Origin: Liolophura sinensis
Taxonomy: Eukaryota > Mollusca > Polyplacophora > Chitonida > Chitonidae
Assembly (NCBI RefSeq): GCF_032854445.1
Contig: NC_088295.1
Coordinates: forward strand, 26,277,385 to 26,341,384
Direction of reading: 5' to 3'
DNA: 64,000 bases
Below are positions 36,923 through 50,464 of this stretch, piece by piece (the first letter of the stretch is position 1; each line of letters begins with the position of its first letter). The notes beneath the pieces are model-generated. The model was not told where the DNA came from and searched no databases. It saw only the letters and a program-made list of their open reading frames with translations. Position numbers and translations under genes: made by a program.

Positions 36923-38540
36923 TGCATGCTCAATTTAACATTGCTATCAGTTCATCCACTGACTTAAACTTTGAACCCTGATTTTGAAAACTCTTCACTC
37001 TCAATTCCTCTTCAAGTACCAATGTACGCATGTACTGTGACCGACTTCTCTTAAAACTGTTGTTCGAGGCTGCAATGACTTAAAGACCTTGGCAGCTTAG
37101 AATTTTATATCAGCCGGCCACATGAAACGAGTTTCGTACTACAGTGTGATGAACTAAAAGTCGTACTTATGTATCTGACGACGTCGTAGCCAATGTATCT
37201 AAATGTATATGCGTCATTTTTGAAGCACAAAGTTCATGTTGTGTTATGTCTTGTTAAATGTTTCTACTGGTTCCGCGTCTGTCCTCAGGTTACAAGATAA
37301 TGTTAGTTAGTGGTCTGTTTTTGATGGACCGGTGCGAAATCCATTGGAACGTACGCTTAAAGATGGGTCTATTATCTTGTCTTTGGAGAAACATCCGGCA
37401 TGGCGCTGCTTTGTCCTTCAGCCTGGGATCTTCTGTCAGTCCTGTGAAAACCAGTACAGATGTGTTTACACTGAACTCTACAGGATGGGAGATAATTTGA
37501 GGAAGCCGATTTAACTCGGAAGTTTCACTGCTCGGGGCTTAGGGCCCGAATTTTATCGCATACTTCAAAAGGGTGACTATCACATTTTCAAAAGACTAAA
37601 ACAGGACTGTTTATTTCATAAAACACATGCACCAAAGCATCTTCTGAAATACCGTGGAAAACATATTTTTTGTCAACCTACATTTACATGCTACTGAGGT
37701 CACCTGCTGCGACTCACAGGAAAGCCTTTCTCCACAGTAATACCACTTTCTGATTTGCATGAACATTTTTCAGATCGATTCAAGTTTTATTGCATAATTA
37801 GACATTGAAATGCACTTAACTTGATTGGTGTTCGATACCTCAGATATTCAACTGCTATTCCTGGGATAGGCCAGCAATTACGGCAATGCACTCCACATTT
37901 GCAGAGAGGGCTGTGGACAATGCATAACTGATGATTAATTGCTTGATTCGTTGACTGTCACATGGACTGGTTTATTCTTCGTTACTTGGGTTAAGGAATG
38001 TCCGCGCATTCACAGGAAAAATCCGCGCATGTGGGTGTCCTAGTTTTTATGAACATACAGTGGCGTCCTAGCCAACCACGGTGTAAATAGTTATATGTGG
38101 GATGATCTATATTACTCTCTTCGTTTTTCTCTTTCTCCAGCATGACACCGAATCTAACATCTTACATCCGTACATCTCTCAACTGCCGTTAACTAGATTA
38201 ATTTTAAAAAAACGTCAATCCTTGGATTATCTCACTTCAGTGCTTTGCGAAGGGTTGTCGTAACGGAATATCACCGCACTGGAGAGGAAAGCTTCAGGCA
38301 CTTGACGTGACACGATAAAATATAAAAGATTGCATCACATAGAATAAAACCAGAGCAGCGACGACATTATGATAGTTGATAAATGGTATGACCCGTAAAA
38401 TGAGGTCTTTTGTCGATTTACCTCAGTTAGGGTTCATGTAAATGCTTAAACAGTACTAAATTACCAGCACCATAGTAGAAATAGATGTCAAAACCTACAG
38501 TAAAGACCCACCGACCCGACAATGACACCATCAAGTAAAG
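36923..38540. other. noncoding stretch with one weak exon candidate
   Basis: A + strand frame from about 37311 to 37514 ends in a Cys-containing segment (AWRCFVLQPG, FCQSCENQYRC) with a protein-like composition. An in-frame TAG lies at its left edge, another frame is also open, and no clear splice acceptor leads into it. Confidence 0.4.
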
Positions 38541-38544
38541 CTCA

Positions 38545-38600
38545 TGCTGGTGGCCGTCGTATAAGGCGTAAATCACCAATAAAATAAATAAATAATTAGT
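38545..38600 (+). mobile_element. SINE family A/B tail fragment
   Basis: GCTGGTGGCCGTCGTATAAG, GGCGTAAATCACC and AATAAAATAAATAAATAA. The AAATATTCTTGAGTA core is deleted. Confidence 0.65.
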
Positions 38601-38655
38601 TAAACACGGTGACACCGGTTCATATATTCTACAAACCTGTACTCTCACGAAGCGT

Positions 38656-40255
<1,600 letters not shown>

Positions 40256-40261
40256 CTCAAG

Positions 40262-40460
40262 TCAATTATGGGGCGTTGCTTTCTCAGATGATTAAAGCAC
40301 TATCTTGCTGTGATTATCAGAACCAAAAAGGTCCCAGGTTCGAATCCAGTTCTCGCTGTTTCAACAGTTGCTTATGATCTGAGGGTTTGTCAGGTTCCTG
40401 GAAGAGGTCGGTGGTTTATAACGGGCACTGTCCAGATTTCGACCACAAACACACTGTGAC
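40262..40460 (+). mobile_element. SINE family B copy with tRNA-like head
   Basis: The head ends in a good B-box, CCCAGGTTCGAATCCAG. It is followed by GAGGGTTTGTCAGGTTCCTG, GAGGTCGGTGGTTTATAACG and GGGCACTGTCCAGATTTCG. The conserved 3' tail is missing or decayed. Confidence 0.7.
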
Positions 40461-40961
40461 GAGGACAAAGTAAATCAATATGAGTTAATTTTGGAGAGTT
40501 GTTGAATTTAGATTAACAGCGCTTCAATATACTGATGTGTATAATATGACGTTTTACACGATGTAATATTTCATTCTGTTCATTTGAACTGCTCACCGAC
40601 CTACATAATTTGATCATCTTATTCAAGATGCAATAACATAACATGTGTCCAGCAGATATGACGGATATGTGAATTCCCAATGCAGAAATCTTACTTGTTT
40701 GTAGCATCCATGAATAGGATTCTGTCACGTACAAAACGCAATACTGCAGATGGAGAATTTTTCAAGTCAAATCTGACAGGCATCAGCAAGTTGGTTACTC
40801 TCCTTAGGCAGAGGCCGTAGCCTTACAGTATGCCAACCTCTACTGAAACACCCCGCAAATCCTTGTACGGGGAATCTGGAGACCAGTAGTACACTGACCA
40901 ATGGAAACGAACCTACTTACCGAAAAAGATTGTTGTTGTTTTATTTCAAAAGTCGGTTTGA

Positions 40962-40992
40962 CCATGGGAGTAGAATCCATTCTACCTCCATG
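40962..40992. other. near-perfect inverted repeat
   Basis: CCATGGGAGTAGAAT, a short centre, then ATTCTACCTCCATGG. The two 15-base arms are complementary except around one shifted C. Confidence 0.75.
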
Positions 40993-43900
40993 GTGTGACT
41001 TAGTTGAAAAGTTTGAACCAGTATACAATATGTTAGAAGAGGGTTTTCCAGTGCCGGTTGGGTATAATTTTTTGCATGAGTTTGGGATTCTGAGGATGGG
41101 ATCTGCGTGGAGGTCTGAGATTGCTGTGTTAACACTACCGTGCTCTGCAGCAACGTGAAGAAGGGGTGGGGGGCTTCCCTGTTTCTGTCTTCAGAGGTAG
41201 GCTAAACTCATTCATAAAATATCTTTTCAGAGAAGATTATCCCTGGAAGACTTTATCTTCGATGTATGCACAGAGCTGTTTGACCTTGAATTTCTCACAA
41301 ACAATTACGTTACGAATATATTTAATTTACCAGTGGAAATTTGTAGTCGTTCGCAAAGGCTTTCAGCTCGTAGTGAGTGCTCATTGGCTAACACTGATTG
41401 TGTCAATCACCACTTGTATTAGAAAAGCGTATGTCTCGACAGATCCTGAAACCATAAGTTTGTAAGGGTCTGTCGTAGAGATAGTACAAGTTGGTGAGCT
41501 CAGCTACACGAGCATCTACCACAGAATAGCTTCTCGATACCAGCAGCGACGTGTGGATTTAATCATCGCATTTGACAATTAATAGCCGTTCCTGATCGTG
41601 ACGATATAACTAATGCTAGTTCCGTGTTCCCTGTTCAACAACCTGGAGCGTATGGTAGATAGGTCTTATATCAAGCTTAGTGTAGATCAAAACTCCATAT
41701 ATTCCAGGCATTAAGAAGTTATTAGATGAATCACACTCAGCACTTTGTCAATCTTGCATCCAGTTGAAACCTAACATGTTGTAAGTGTCAAATAATGTTT
41801 AGCCGCCAAGTAATTCGAGGGTTGCGCAGTCAATTGAAGATTAAAAGGATTTCGACTACTAAAAAAAACAAAACATTGAGCAATACAACATGAAAACGGG
41901 AAATGTTTTCCTCGTTTACTACAAAAGCCTACCAGGACCAGGACCTACATTCCATCATTTTTAGTTATAAACCTTAATAGCCAAATATACTATGGATGTC
42001 AAACAGTAATGACGCAGTCCAACTGATCGCTTAGACATGGGAGGACAGTCTGTTGTGTCCTGAATTCTACAGTAGAACAAGTCACAAAATGAACAGAAAA
42101 ATAACACTGTTATCAACGCTGAGTTGCCTAATACAGCTTATAACAGTGAAAATGGCGAGTGTTTTCTAGAAAATAGCAAAAAAAAAAACATGCTTGTTTT
42201 AGCACAGCAGCACAGTTAACAATATTTTTTATAGCATAACAAGGAAATGCACCTGCCCTGTTAGAACATAACAGCATATATACCACCTTGAGTGTGCAAA
42301 GAAAGGACAATCCACAATCCCCTTACAGCATAACAACACTATCCTCCATATTTGTTTGAACATAATTCGTAATCTATAATGACACAATCCCCGATACTTA
42401 CTAGAACAAAAGGAACACTATCGCCACATTTGTTAGTGCACCGCAGCACAGTTTGCACATTATAATACCAGCATTGCATGTCACGAAATAAAAGAAAAGT
42501 GAAAAGTTAGTGGGTGTGTGTTAATTCTTTCTTCCCTTTATCTGAAGGGGTTTTCAAAGTCAGCTTAGGTTTGCTCATGTACATGGCGTTGAGGAAAGCA
42601 TAGATTCGGAATAAAGCTTAGGTGTAATTTCTAGTGTTATCAAATTATGTTTTACTAATGCAGAACATCACGATGAAAACCGATACAGTTAATCAAGCAA
42701 TATATGTTTAGCAGATAAATATAGCTTCTACTCTTCCCTAGAACGATAAATGCCCTGTGGTAGGCCTACACAATTTTCCCCTGCACTATCCAGGAAGTCG
42801 TAATGGATAACGTCATTACATTATTTTTCATATTTAGACACTGGCTGAGCTTCCACGTGACATTTAGACGCACTAAATGTGTATAAGAACTGCTTATACA
42901 GTGAACGTGTGTGTTTTGTTTATGTGGCCTCTAAGTCGTTCTTCCTTTCCTTTCTATTTGAAGGACAAATCATCTGATTTATTCTCAGTGAGAACAGAGC
43001 GATAAGTTGCACTTTTAAAGTTTGAACAAATGGCTAAATGGAAGTGATGGCAATTGAGCTTCACAGTGGGTTCCTCGGACGACTCTGGTCATTGCTACCT
43101 GCTAAGTGGCTTACATGGTTAGGAGCCACTGCATTATTCACTGTCTCATGAGCGCTTTTATGCACTAAAGAGGCTCCGTCTAGACACAGCATAGAACGAT
43201 TTATCAGGCCAGTCACGTAATTGGAATCGGTAATTCATTCCTGTAATGAGCCTGAAAAGACGCCCCCTTGTCTTTTCAGCTAGGAATTGCTAATTGAACT
43301 GTGGGATAAATACGTCTGTCTTTGCGGACGAGTAGAAATGTCGCGGCCTTTGTTTCACATAGCAAGATACAGTCTCGAAGATGACTGAAACTGAAACTAC
43401 CCCTTCGGTAAAAACCACAAAGACATTTCTGCCATTTCATGACTTTTAACAGGTGGCTTTTCTTCAGTGAATGGGAAGACAGTGCAAGATTGATGTTCTT
43501 GACCTTTGTGCGTTAAAAACAACAGTGTGTTCCCTTTTCATTTGGAAGTAGGAATTTTATTTTCGATTAAAAACTATCAAGAATGATTTACATATGATTT
43601 CAGATATAGCAAATGTAAACAGAACCAACTGATCAAGGGGCAATATTGTTAATAATATTGGATAATATTGGCCAAACAGAAATTCAGTCAATTAGCAGGC
43701 CTACAACATAAATAACAGTCCATAGAGTTAAATAGAGTGCCTTTGTCTGCCCGACAGGCGTTTTCAAGATCACGAGATTCCATCTAACGACTTTCTTCGA
43801 GGGTTTTTTTTTTCTTTTTTTTTTATCGCGTTAATGACTCTATTCGATTGAACCTTAGCGCCGTTTGTCTTCTGGGTTTCTAGAAGAAGAGGTTTTACAA

Positions 43901-45200
43901 TCCTTTCTAAAGCTCTGTTCGACTTGAAAATCACATCGACATCTCGCTTGTTCGTTACAAACGGTGGATTTGAACAGATGTGTGATAGAAAAAAAAATAC
44001 ACAGATGTCCCAGTTACATTCCAAGATGTCATTCTGGTCTCGTAAAACCTTCCGATAGCAAGGCTGAGTTCTCATCTAGTCAGGCTTCCTTTCCTAAGAA
44101 CTTTGTCGGACATCCTCGCCTCGGCTAACTTGTCGTATAACAGAGGTTATGTCGTTTGCCTCCTATGTGGCAGTTATTTATACTAGAGATGACACTTTGC
44201 ACAGAACTGGCATCTGTCGGCCTGAGAGGGCTCCTCATAGATGCTATTACATTTTACAGGCTGCGTAAACAGGCCACTTTGCTCTCAGATTTACAGAGAA
44301 GGATGGGGGGTTGCCGTGCTGTAAAGTGCTAAGACCTTAATATTACTCAGGAGGTCCTACCAATGAATGAATGGGTGTCTGCTGAGCTCTCCTTAGGTCA
44401 TTTTTTTTTTCAGCTGAAAAACTTGCACAATTTAGACTGATCTTTTGGCCGGGAATTTTGTCAGCTCACAACCTGACGTGTTAACAAGAGAGTGCTGTGT
44501 CTCTCAAGTCATTATAAGCACTGGCCTACAGTCACGCTAACTTTAAGTGGATAACTTAAAAACAGACCGCCTTCGACAAAAATAGTAGGTGTTCCTCGCA
44601 ACTAATCACAGCAGATATTCCTGATCACGATAGATCAACTTTAACAGGAATGATTAAGATAATGTAAACAACTTCTTAATTTGTCCATGTCCATTTCGGT
44701 GGAAAACCTAACTCCGTTTTCAAGTATAAAGATCACCAAGTTAGGACAAAATGTTTCCAACCAGCCCTGTTTCCTTGCTCTGACCTCTCAGTGCTGAGCG
44801 CTAACAGAGGCAACAACAAGTACAAAGTCTTTTGTGCGAAGCTGACTGTGCTGACTGAGGCAATGTCTGTATAATTAATCCGAGACCTGTTTTTGAGGTG
44901 GGATCCAGACTGACAGCTAGACAGAAGATACTAGTAAACCATAGGAAGACGCAAATGGCGTAGCTGTCTTCTGATTGTTCCCCATAAGAGCTTTCAAGCT
45001 TTCCCAAGGCATAAACAGTGTAAAACAAAAAAGGTCTTTTGGAGCCACACGTAATTAAAAACATGAGTTCTTTTGGAGTAAAACATAAATGCCATGACTT
45101 CATACAATTTTTTGGAGCCACACGTAAATGATTTGACATTCTCAGCGGCAAATATATATATTTGTGAAATATTTGCGATTTCTGAAATTTTCGTTTTATA

Positions 45201-45288
45201 ATTGCCTCTCTTAACATAGGAATCTTTAGAAAAACCTAATTGTTATTGCCTCTCCTAACCTAGGGAACTTTAGAAAAACCTAATTGTT
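45201..45288 (+). repeat. 44-bp tandem duplication
   Basis: ATTGCCTCTCTTAACATAGG begins the first copy and ATTGCCTCTCCTAACCTAGG the second (45245). Both end CTTTAGAAAAACCTAATTGTT. Confidence 0.9.
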
Positions 45289-46524
45289 TATAGATATAAT
45301 CAACATCGTGTTGGTAGACTACGAACATTTGCGACTGAGATTTGAACCGTTTTAACCACGTTTCATCAAAATGACGCAAATGTGCACAAAGTGGTTTTCA
45401 ATGTTGTTCACGATTATTGAAGGAGTGTGTGTCTTCCTTATGCTCTCTTATTTCCATATTCGATGTGTAGCATTAACCGATAATAACTCAACTATAACTC
45501 AACTTAGCCGATGGCCAGTATATAGGGTTTAGTATGCGGTTGGTGTTTAATAATTTGATGTACAGGTATAACTCAAGCCGATGACCAGTATAACTCAAGC
45601 TGATGATAGAAAAAGACTCAATCCAATCTATATGTTTCTATTCGCTAAGGTTCATCTTAAACTGGTTTTTGCGTCGTCTCCTGGGTAGCCGTTCTTAAAC
45701 TTGCAAAAAAGGGTGATATATCCATCATTTCTCATTTGGGGAGTCTACATACATAAGAAAAGCATGTTATTTTCGAGAGCACGTGTTATTGATTGGCCTA
45801 AAAACGCCAGTAGATTTCTGCCTTTCTTCGTACTTAGGCTCATTGAATCAGGAAGGCATTCGCTCTACCTTCAGCGACAGTTGTGCCTATATTAAGATAT
45901 ATAGGAAAGATAAAAACACAATTTTTTCTTGGCTTCCGTGTAATAATTGAAATCTGTATCACTGGTTCACATCCCGCGTTTTTGTCCCAGCTGTACATTA
46001 TCACTTAGGAAGGATTTCTTATCTAACGTATGCATTGTTGAATTAAACAACTACTGTGTAAACAAGTTAATTGAGTTTAACACTGTAATACGTCTACCGT
46101 GTAAAGCTTACGTGCCTGAACAACATTGAAGGGTCAGTGATCGGGAACTATGAAGAATGGCCAGAGGTATATAATGTTTGTGATTTATTATTCGTAATTG
46201 TTTAGACATAACTAAAGTTCTGGGGTTTCAGTGTGAATTAAGTTTAATAAAGTCTGACATAAGGGTATCACGCTAGATTGTGAAGGATAAAAACACACGA
46301 TTTAGATACGTTGCTGGTTAGAGCGTATATAGTGTCCGTCTCTCATCCACACTGTCTGGCTTGGCGCTGCGGAGACAAGGCCTCGAGACCATTGGATGAG
46401 GCGCTTAAATCAGCTTATTACCTCGTTGTCGGACGAAGGGAGGCCACAGTCGGAGAACACTTGAACAGTTACCAGCAGGAGTTGTGCCCCATGATACATT
46501 TGCTGCTCTTCTGTGGCAAGCCGT

Positions 46525-46572
46525 TGTGATTTATTTATTTATTTATTTATTTGATTGGTGTTTTACGCAAGT
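46525..46572 (-). mobile_element. SINE tail fragment, minus strand
   Basis: (ATTT)n then GATTGGTGTTTTACGC, the reverse of the shared family A/B tail. The rest is missing. Confidence 0.6.
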
Positions 46573-46929
46573 CGTTTTGATCTTCATTCTATAATTATAC
46601 ATAAATGTAAAATAAGTGTACACGTGCACAATTCTTTTTACATAAGTACACTTCCTTTTTATCATATCTGCATGTATTTGTACATATGTCTAAAAGCGTC
46701 GGTTTATTTGTACATACGTAAAATTGTTTTTAGTCATTTTTGCCAATATATCTGTAACTGTAGCAATAATATAGAGTTTCTTTTTCTCATATGGTTAGAC
46801 CACCTAATGAACAACATGTTCGTACCTTTACTTTTCCGAACGGCTGGTAAAAAATGTAATATTCTACTTTCAACACTACTAATATCTGACAAAAAAAACC
46901 AGAAGAATTAGGGTGTGTAAAATAAATAT

Positions 46930-47122
46930 TTATATGTACATATGTCCAAAAGATTTGTCCATATGTCTAAAACAATTTTACATATGTCCAAAACAATTTT
47001 ACATATGTATAATGAATGTTCATTTTACATATGTACAATTCTTTCGCACATATGCACAATTCTTTCATATGCATTTTTGCAAAAGAATTGTACAGATGTG
47101 CAATTGATTTGCACATATGTAT
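46930..47122. repeat. phased CATATG palindromes
   Basis: CATATG occurs at 46939, 46960, 46981, 47002, 47028, 47049, 47066 and 47114. The first three steps and the 47028-47049 step are exactly 21 bases. Most sites extend to the 8-base palindrome ACATATGT or close to it, joined by A/T-rich linkers such as CCAAAACAATTTT. Two more CATATG sites lie upstream at 46683 and 46788. Confidence 0.85.
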
Positions 47123-47189
47123 TACTATTGCATGGATATTAAAACGGCTCAAACCCAATTCACACCAAAGGCTTTAAAACGATACTTTT

Positions 47190-47440
47190 ACTCGCTTGGC
47201 GCTGCTTGGGTTAGAGAGCAAGGAAACAGGACTGGTCATGTCTGCATGGTGTCTTCGGCATGTGTCTCAATGGCGGCAGAGCTTTGGCGGCATGGACTAG
47301 TCCTACCACAAGAAGACACTCGCTCTGTCACAAGAAGAAACAGTATATGTGCACACACCTAATGATTTCTCGTCATCGTATGACTTAAAAATTGCAAAGT
47401 GTGGCGTAAAACCTCAAGCATGCATACATACATTCTGACA
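47190..47440 (+). mobile_element. SINE family C copy, 3' portion
   Basis: CGCTTGGCGCTGCTTGGGTT, AGAGCAAGGAAACAGGACTG, GGCGGCATGGACTAGTCCTA, then CACAAGAAGACACTCGCTCT and AGTGTGGCGTAAAACCTCAA with a CATACATA end. Confidence 0.7.
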
Positions 47441-47929
47441 TGAATCACCCGGCAATGCCCATTTTATCACCCAGATGAAGGCATTATATTACCATTCGTA
47501 CATGAACGGTTGAATTTATGAGTATTGATGGTATTGGCCGGGTTTAAATGCAACATAATGAACAAGCCTGTTTTAAAGATGGAGAGGGGATTCTGGCATA
47601 CTGGGCCTGCTTGTTTTGGATCTCATTTTAGGCCATCGTCTGTTAAATAGCATTATCAGACACGAAATTTTCAAGATTCTCTTGCTTTCATTATTGCCGG
47701 AGCCGTGGTGACTCCAACAATACATCGCATGTCAGAGAGTTCGCCAGTAATTTGCTAAGGCATTCTGGTATTCTTCACTAATAACACAGCGGCCGCCACC
47801 GTATAAATGAAGAAACCTTCTGTATGGACTCAAAAAACTATCAAAATGCATAAATGAATATATCTTGCGAAAACAATTGATTGTTTATACGTAATACTAT
47901 AGTAAGGAGCATCATGAACGTATCTATAT

Positions 47930-48245
47930 CCATCTACGAAGTCGGGAGACCCCGGGATCAAAACCGGGTCGGATCCAACCGAAAACTTTAAAAATGGTAC
48001 TTGCTACTACCTCGATTGGGGCTCAGCAATGAGAAGATAGAGCAAGGAAACAGAACTGGTTGGCCCGGTGTCAGTATAATGTGACTGGGTGGGGTGTCAT
48101 GTCTGGTGTCCTATGAATGATGCATCAGTGGCGGCCACACTTTGGCGGCATTGACTCGCCCTGCCACAAGAAGACAATATATATACACATACCTAGTGAC
48201 TCCTTACGACGTTAAATTTCGAACATACATACATACATACATATA
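47930..48245 (+). mobile_element. SINE family C, longest copy in the window
   Basis: The tRNA-like head remnant CGAAGTCGGGAGACCCCGGG with ATCAAAACCGGGTCGGATCC is followed by GAGCAAGGAAACAGAACTGG, TTGGCCCGGTGTCAGTATAA, TGACTGGGTGGGGTGTCATG, GGCGGCATTGACTCGCCCTG, CCACAAGAAGACA and a 3' end ACGACGTTAAATTTCGAACA with (CATA)n. Confidence 0.82.
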
Positions 48246-48261
48246 TATCCATTTACCACAC

Positions 48262-48580
48262 AGATAGTGGGTAGGTCGTGACCGAGTGGTTAAGGCACTG
48301 GCCTTTCAATGGCTGGGTCACACGAAACATGAGTGCAGTACTATTGTCCCTTTCCAAGATTCCCGTGTGTCCATTGTTTATAGGGCAATAGGCTGTCTTG
48401 TGTAATTTTACATGAAATTCAGTGGATATTACCTGCCTTCCACCAATCGGACCCATGTGACACATAGAAAAGTTCGCCAGTGTAACTCCGGGCAATCCAA
48501 TTTCCTTCACCCATATAATATACTGGCCGCCAGTATATGAGTATATGATGTTAAACAAGAAAGAAAGAAAATCCGACAGC
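48262..48580 (+). mobile_element. SINE family D, tRNA-Ser/Leu-like head
   Basis: The head GTGGGTAGGTCGTGACCGAG then TGGTTAAGGCACTGGCC looks like the A-box half of a class II tRNA. The body has CTTTCCAAGATTCCCGTGTG, CCACCAATCGGACCCATGTG and TAACTCCGGGCAATCC. The end is ACTGGCCGCCAGTATATGAG plus GATGTTAAACAAGAAAGAAA. This is the only copy I see in the window. Confidence 0.7.
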
Positions 48581-48584
48581 GTGA

Positions 48585-50200
48585 AGCCCTGTTCATACAA
48601 ATGCTTAGTTAAGCTCTAAAGTTTCTCTCATGACTCCCATCCAGGTATAGATTTGCTCTCATGATTTTTTTTTGTTAACTCCGAGATTTTCCAGAACTTT
48701 GTGTTAAGCAGTTTCATCTGTGAGTTTTAACCTAAATATAGACATGTATCGAACAGTGAAGTGTTCTGAAGAAGTTCGTTATGTTTAAGTCAATACATCT
48801 ACTGACTGGTCGTCTGTACGAAACATCTTTCCCCAAAGGCTGTTGTGTTTTACTTTGTGTATAACACGTGTACGGTCAACTCTATACGACTGAGTCTGGG
48901 AGAAATCCTATCACAGATCGTCAGTCTGAGAGGAAATGGATTTCTACCGCGTGCGGCTGTCTGTCGTCTGCTTACTTCTCAAGTTAAGCTCTGAAGCGGC
49001 CTATTCTGTTGTGGGGCCTGGAAACAGAGCACTATTGACAGCCATGTGTATCAATAACCGCCGGTAGAGAAAAGTCGATGAAACATATGTTTCTTTCCCA
49101 TTTCGATCGAAGTAAGACCATACAGGTTGAGCAAGTATGTGAGAGGAGTAGTTTAACCATGAACTGCTCGCCGTAACAAGTCGTGGAGGCTTGAAGAAAG
49201 GGGTTGGCGGCCGCTAGACATCTCGGCAGGTACACAGGAAAAGTCATCGGCGACAGTTGTGACATCCTGGTGTCAAAGAGGTGACTTTCTTTTAACTACT
49301 AAGCACTCGTCAAAACTTTGGTAAACCATCCTCAAATACGTCATGATAAGGAGTTGAAGTGTTCGTCAGTCAAGACCGAAATCGTCACTGGTTAAGGCCC
49401 GCTAGTTGTGTATCGCATTGGTAAGTTCTGGCTTATTCATTTCACATTTATACATTTTCTTCTTTGCAGGTACTTAAGGAAAATAATGCGGTCTGTCATT
49501 AAATAGACAAGTCACTGGTAAAGTACTATAAATTGCCGGTCGAGATATTGCTGCAAGATATGGCATGAAGCCATGGCCATTTATTTATTCATTTATGTGG
49601 AGCTCTATTGACATAGGCCTGTCTTCTCCTTCATAAATATTACAGTATATATGTAATACAGGCATATTTTCATACTCTAAAATCAACTCAAAAACTACAC
49701 ATAAATTCGATCATACAATTGCTTGCATGTGTCAGTTATAATTCCCTGATTTAAGATGTAAATTCGCCTAATAAAATGGAAAATGAGAATATGCAAAACA
49801 TAACGATCGTTCGATGTACACAGGTCTATATTCTTTGGGTCTAATTGTTTCCTGACTGAAGGTTACTCAAAGTGATAATTAGCCGTTCATTGCCAAGATA
49901 TTCAGGTACAGAAATGTGCATTATTGTCTTCATACACGCAGGTGGACTTTCTATTCCTTTCCCTTTGTACCGCAAACCATAAAGTTCAGTTAACAGATTA
50001 CTGTTTCTTAAAGGCATGTGATATCACGGAACAAACTGCTGCACCTCACCTGGTACCCCACAAAGTGCACTGCTTAAAATCGCAGAAACTTATTCTGCAT
50101 TCATAATTTTAATGACGAAACATTAGATGTCATATGTTACGAAGTAACGAAGACCTAATCAGTTGGTGTGTGCCATCTTTCTGATTGTTGGTCCACACTT
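48585..50200. other. noncoding stretch, no gene recognised
   Basis: No recognisable gene, RNA or repeat. Confidence 0.5.
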
Positions 50201-50204
50201 GCTC

Positions 50205-50460
50205 ATGAAGATGGCTGAACCTTGGTTAGCTGTCAGTACCAGACCCTTGACTAATGAAGTCGAGAATTCGAATCTCGAGTCCATCTAGCGCTGCTGCGAG
50301 TGCCACTCTAACTCTAACGGATTCGTCGGGCACCTAATGATGGGCGATAGTTTACTCGTGGCACTGGTTTCCGACAACCACAAACCACACCGCCGGGATT
50401 TTTAAGAGAAAATTCTTGAGTGTGGCGCTTAACACCAATCAAGTAAATAAATAAATAAAA
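50205..50460 (+). mobile_element. SINE family B copy with tRNA-like head
   Basis: The head ends in a B-box-like GAATTCGAATCTCGAG. The body has GGGCGATAGTTTACTCG, GGTTTCCGACAACCACAAA and CACCGCCGGGATTTTTAAG. The tail GAAAATTCTTGAGTGTGGCG then ACACCAATCAAGTAAATAAA is the one shared with family A. Confidence 0.75.
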
Positions 50461-50464
50461 CGTT

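Larger units (their letters stand above)
40461..46520. other. long noncoding stretch, no gene recognised
   Basis: No convincing gene. It holds an inverted repeat at 40962 and a 44-bp duplication at 45201, both listed separately. A family C fragment on the minus strand is likely at about 44760-44805 (CCAGCCCTGTTTCCTTGCTC ... CAGTGCTGAGCGC). Minus-strand ORFs of 101 codons (43770-44075) and 138 codons (44801-45217) have no recognisable domain. Confidence 0.45.

Noticed and set aside
44801-45217. 138-codon minus-strand ORF as a gene
   Set aside because: It runs through a family C fragment and duplicated noncoding sequence, with no recognisable domain.
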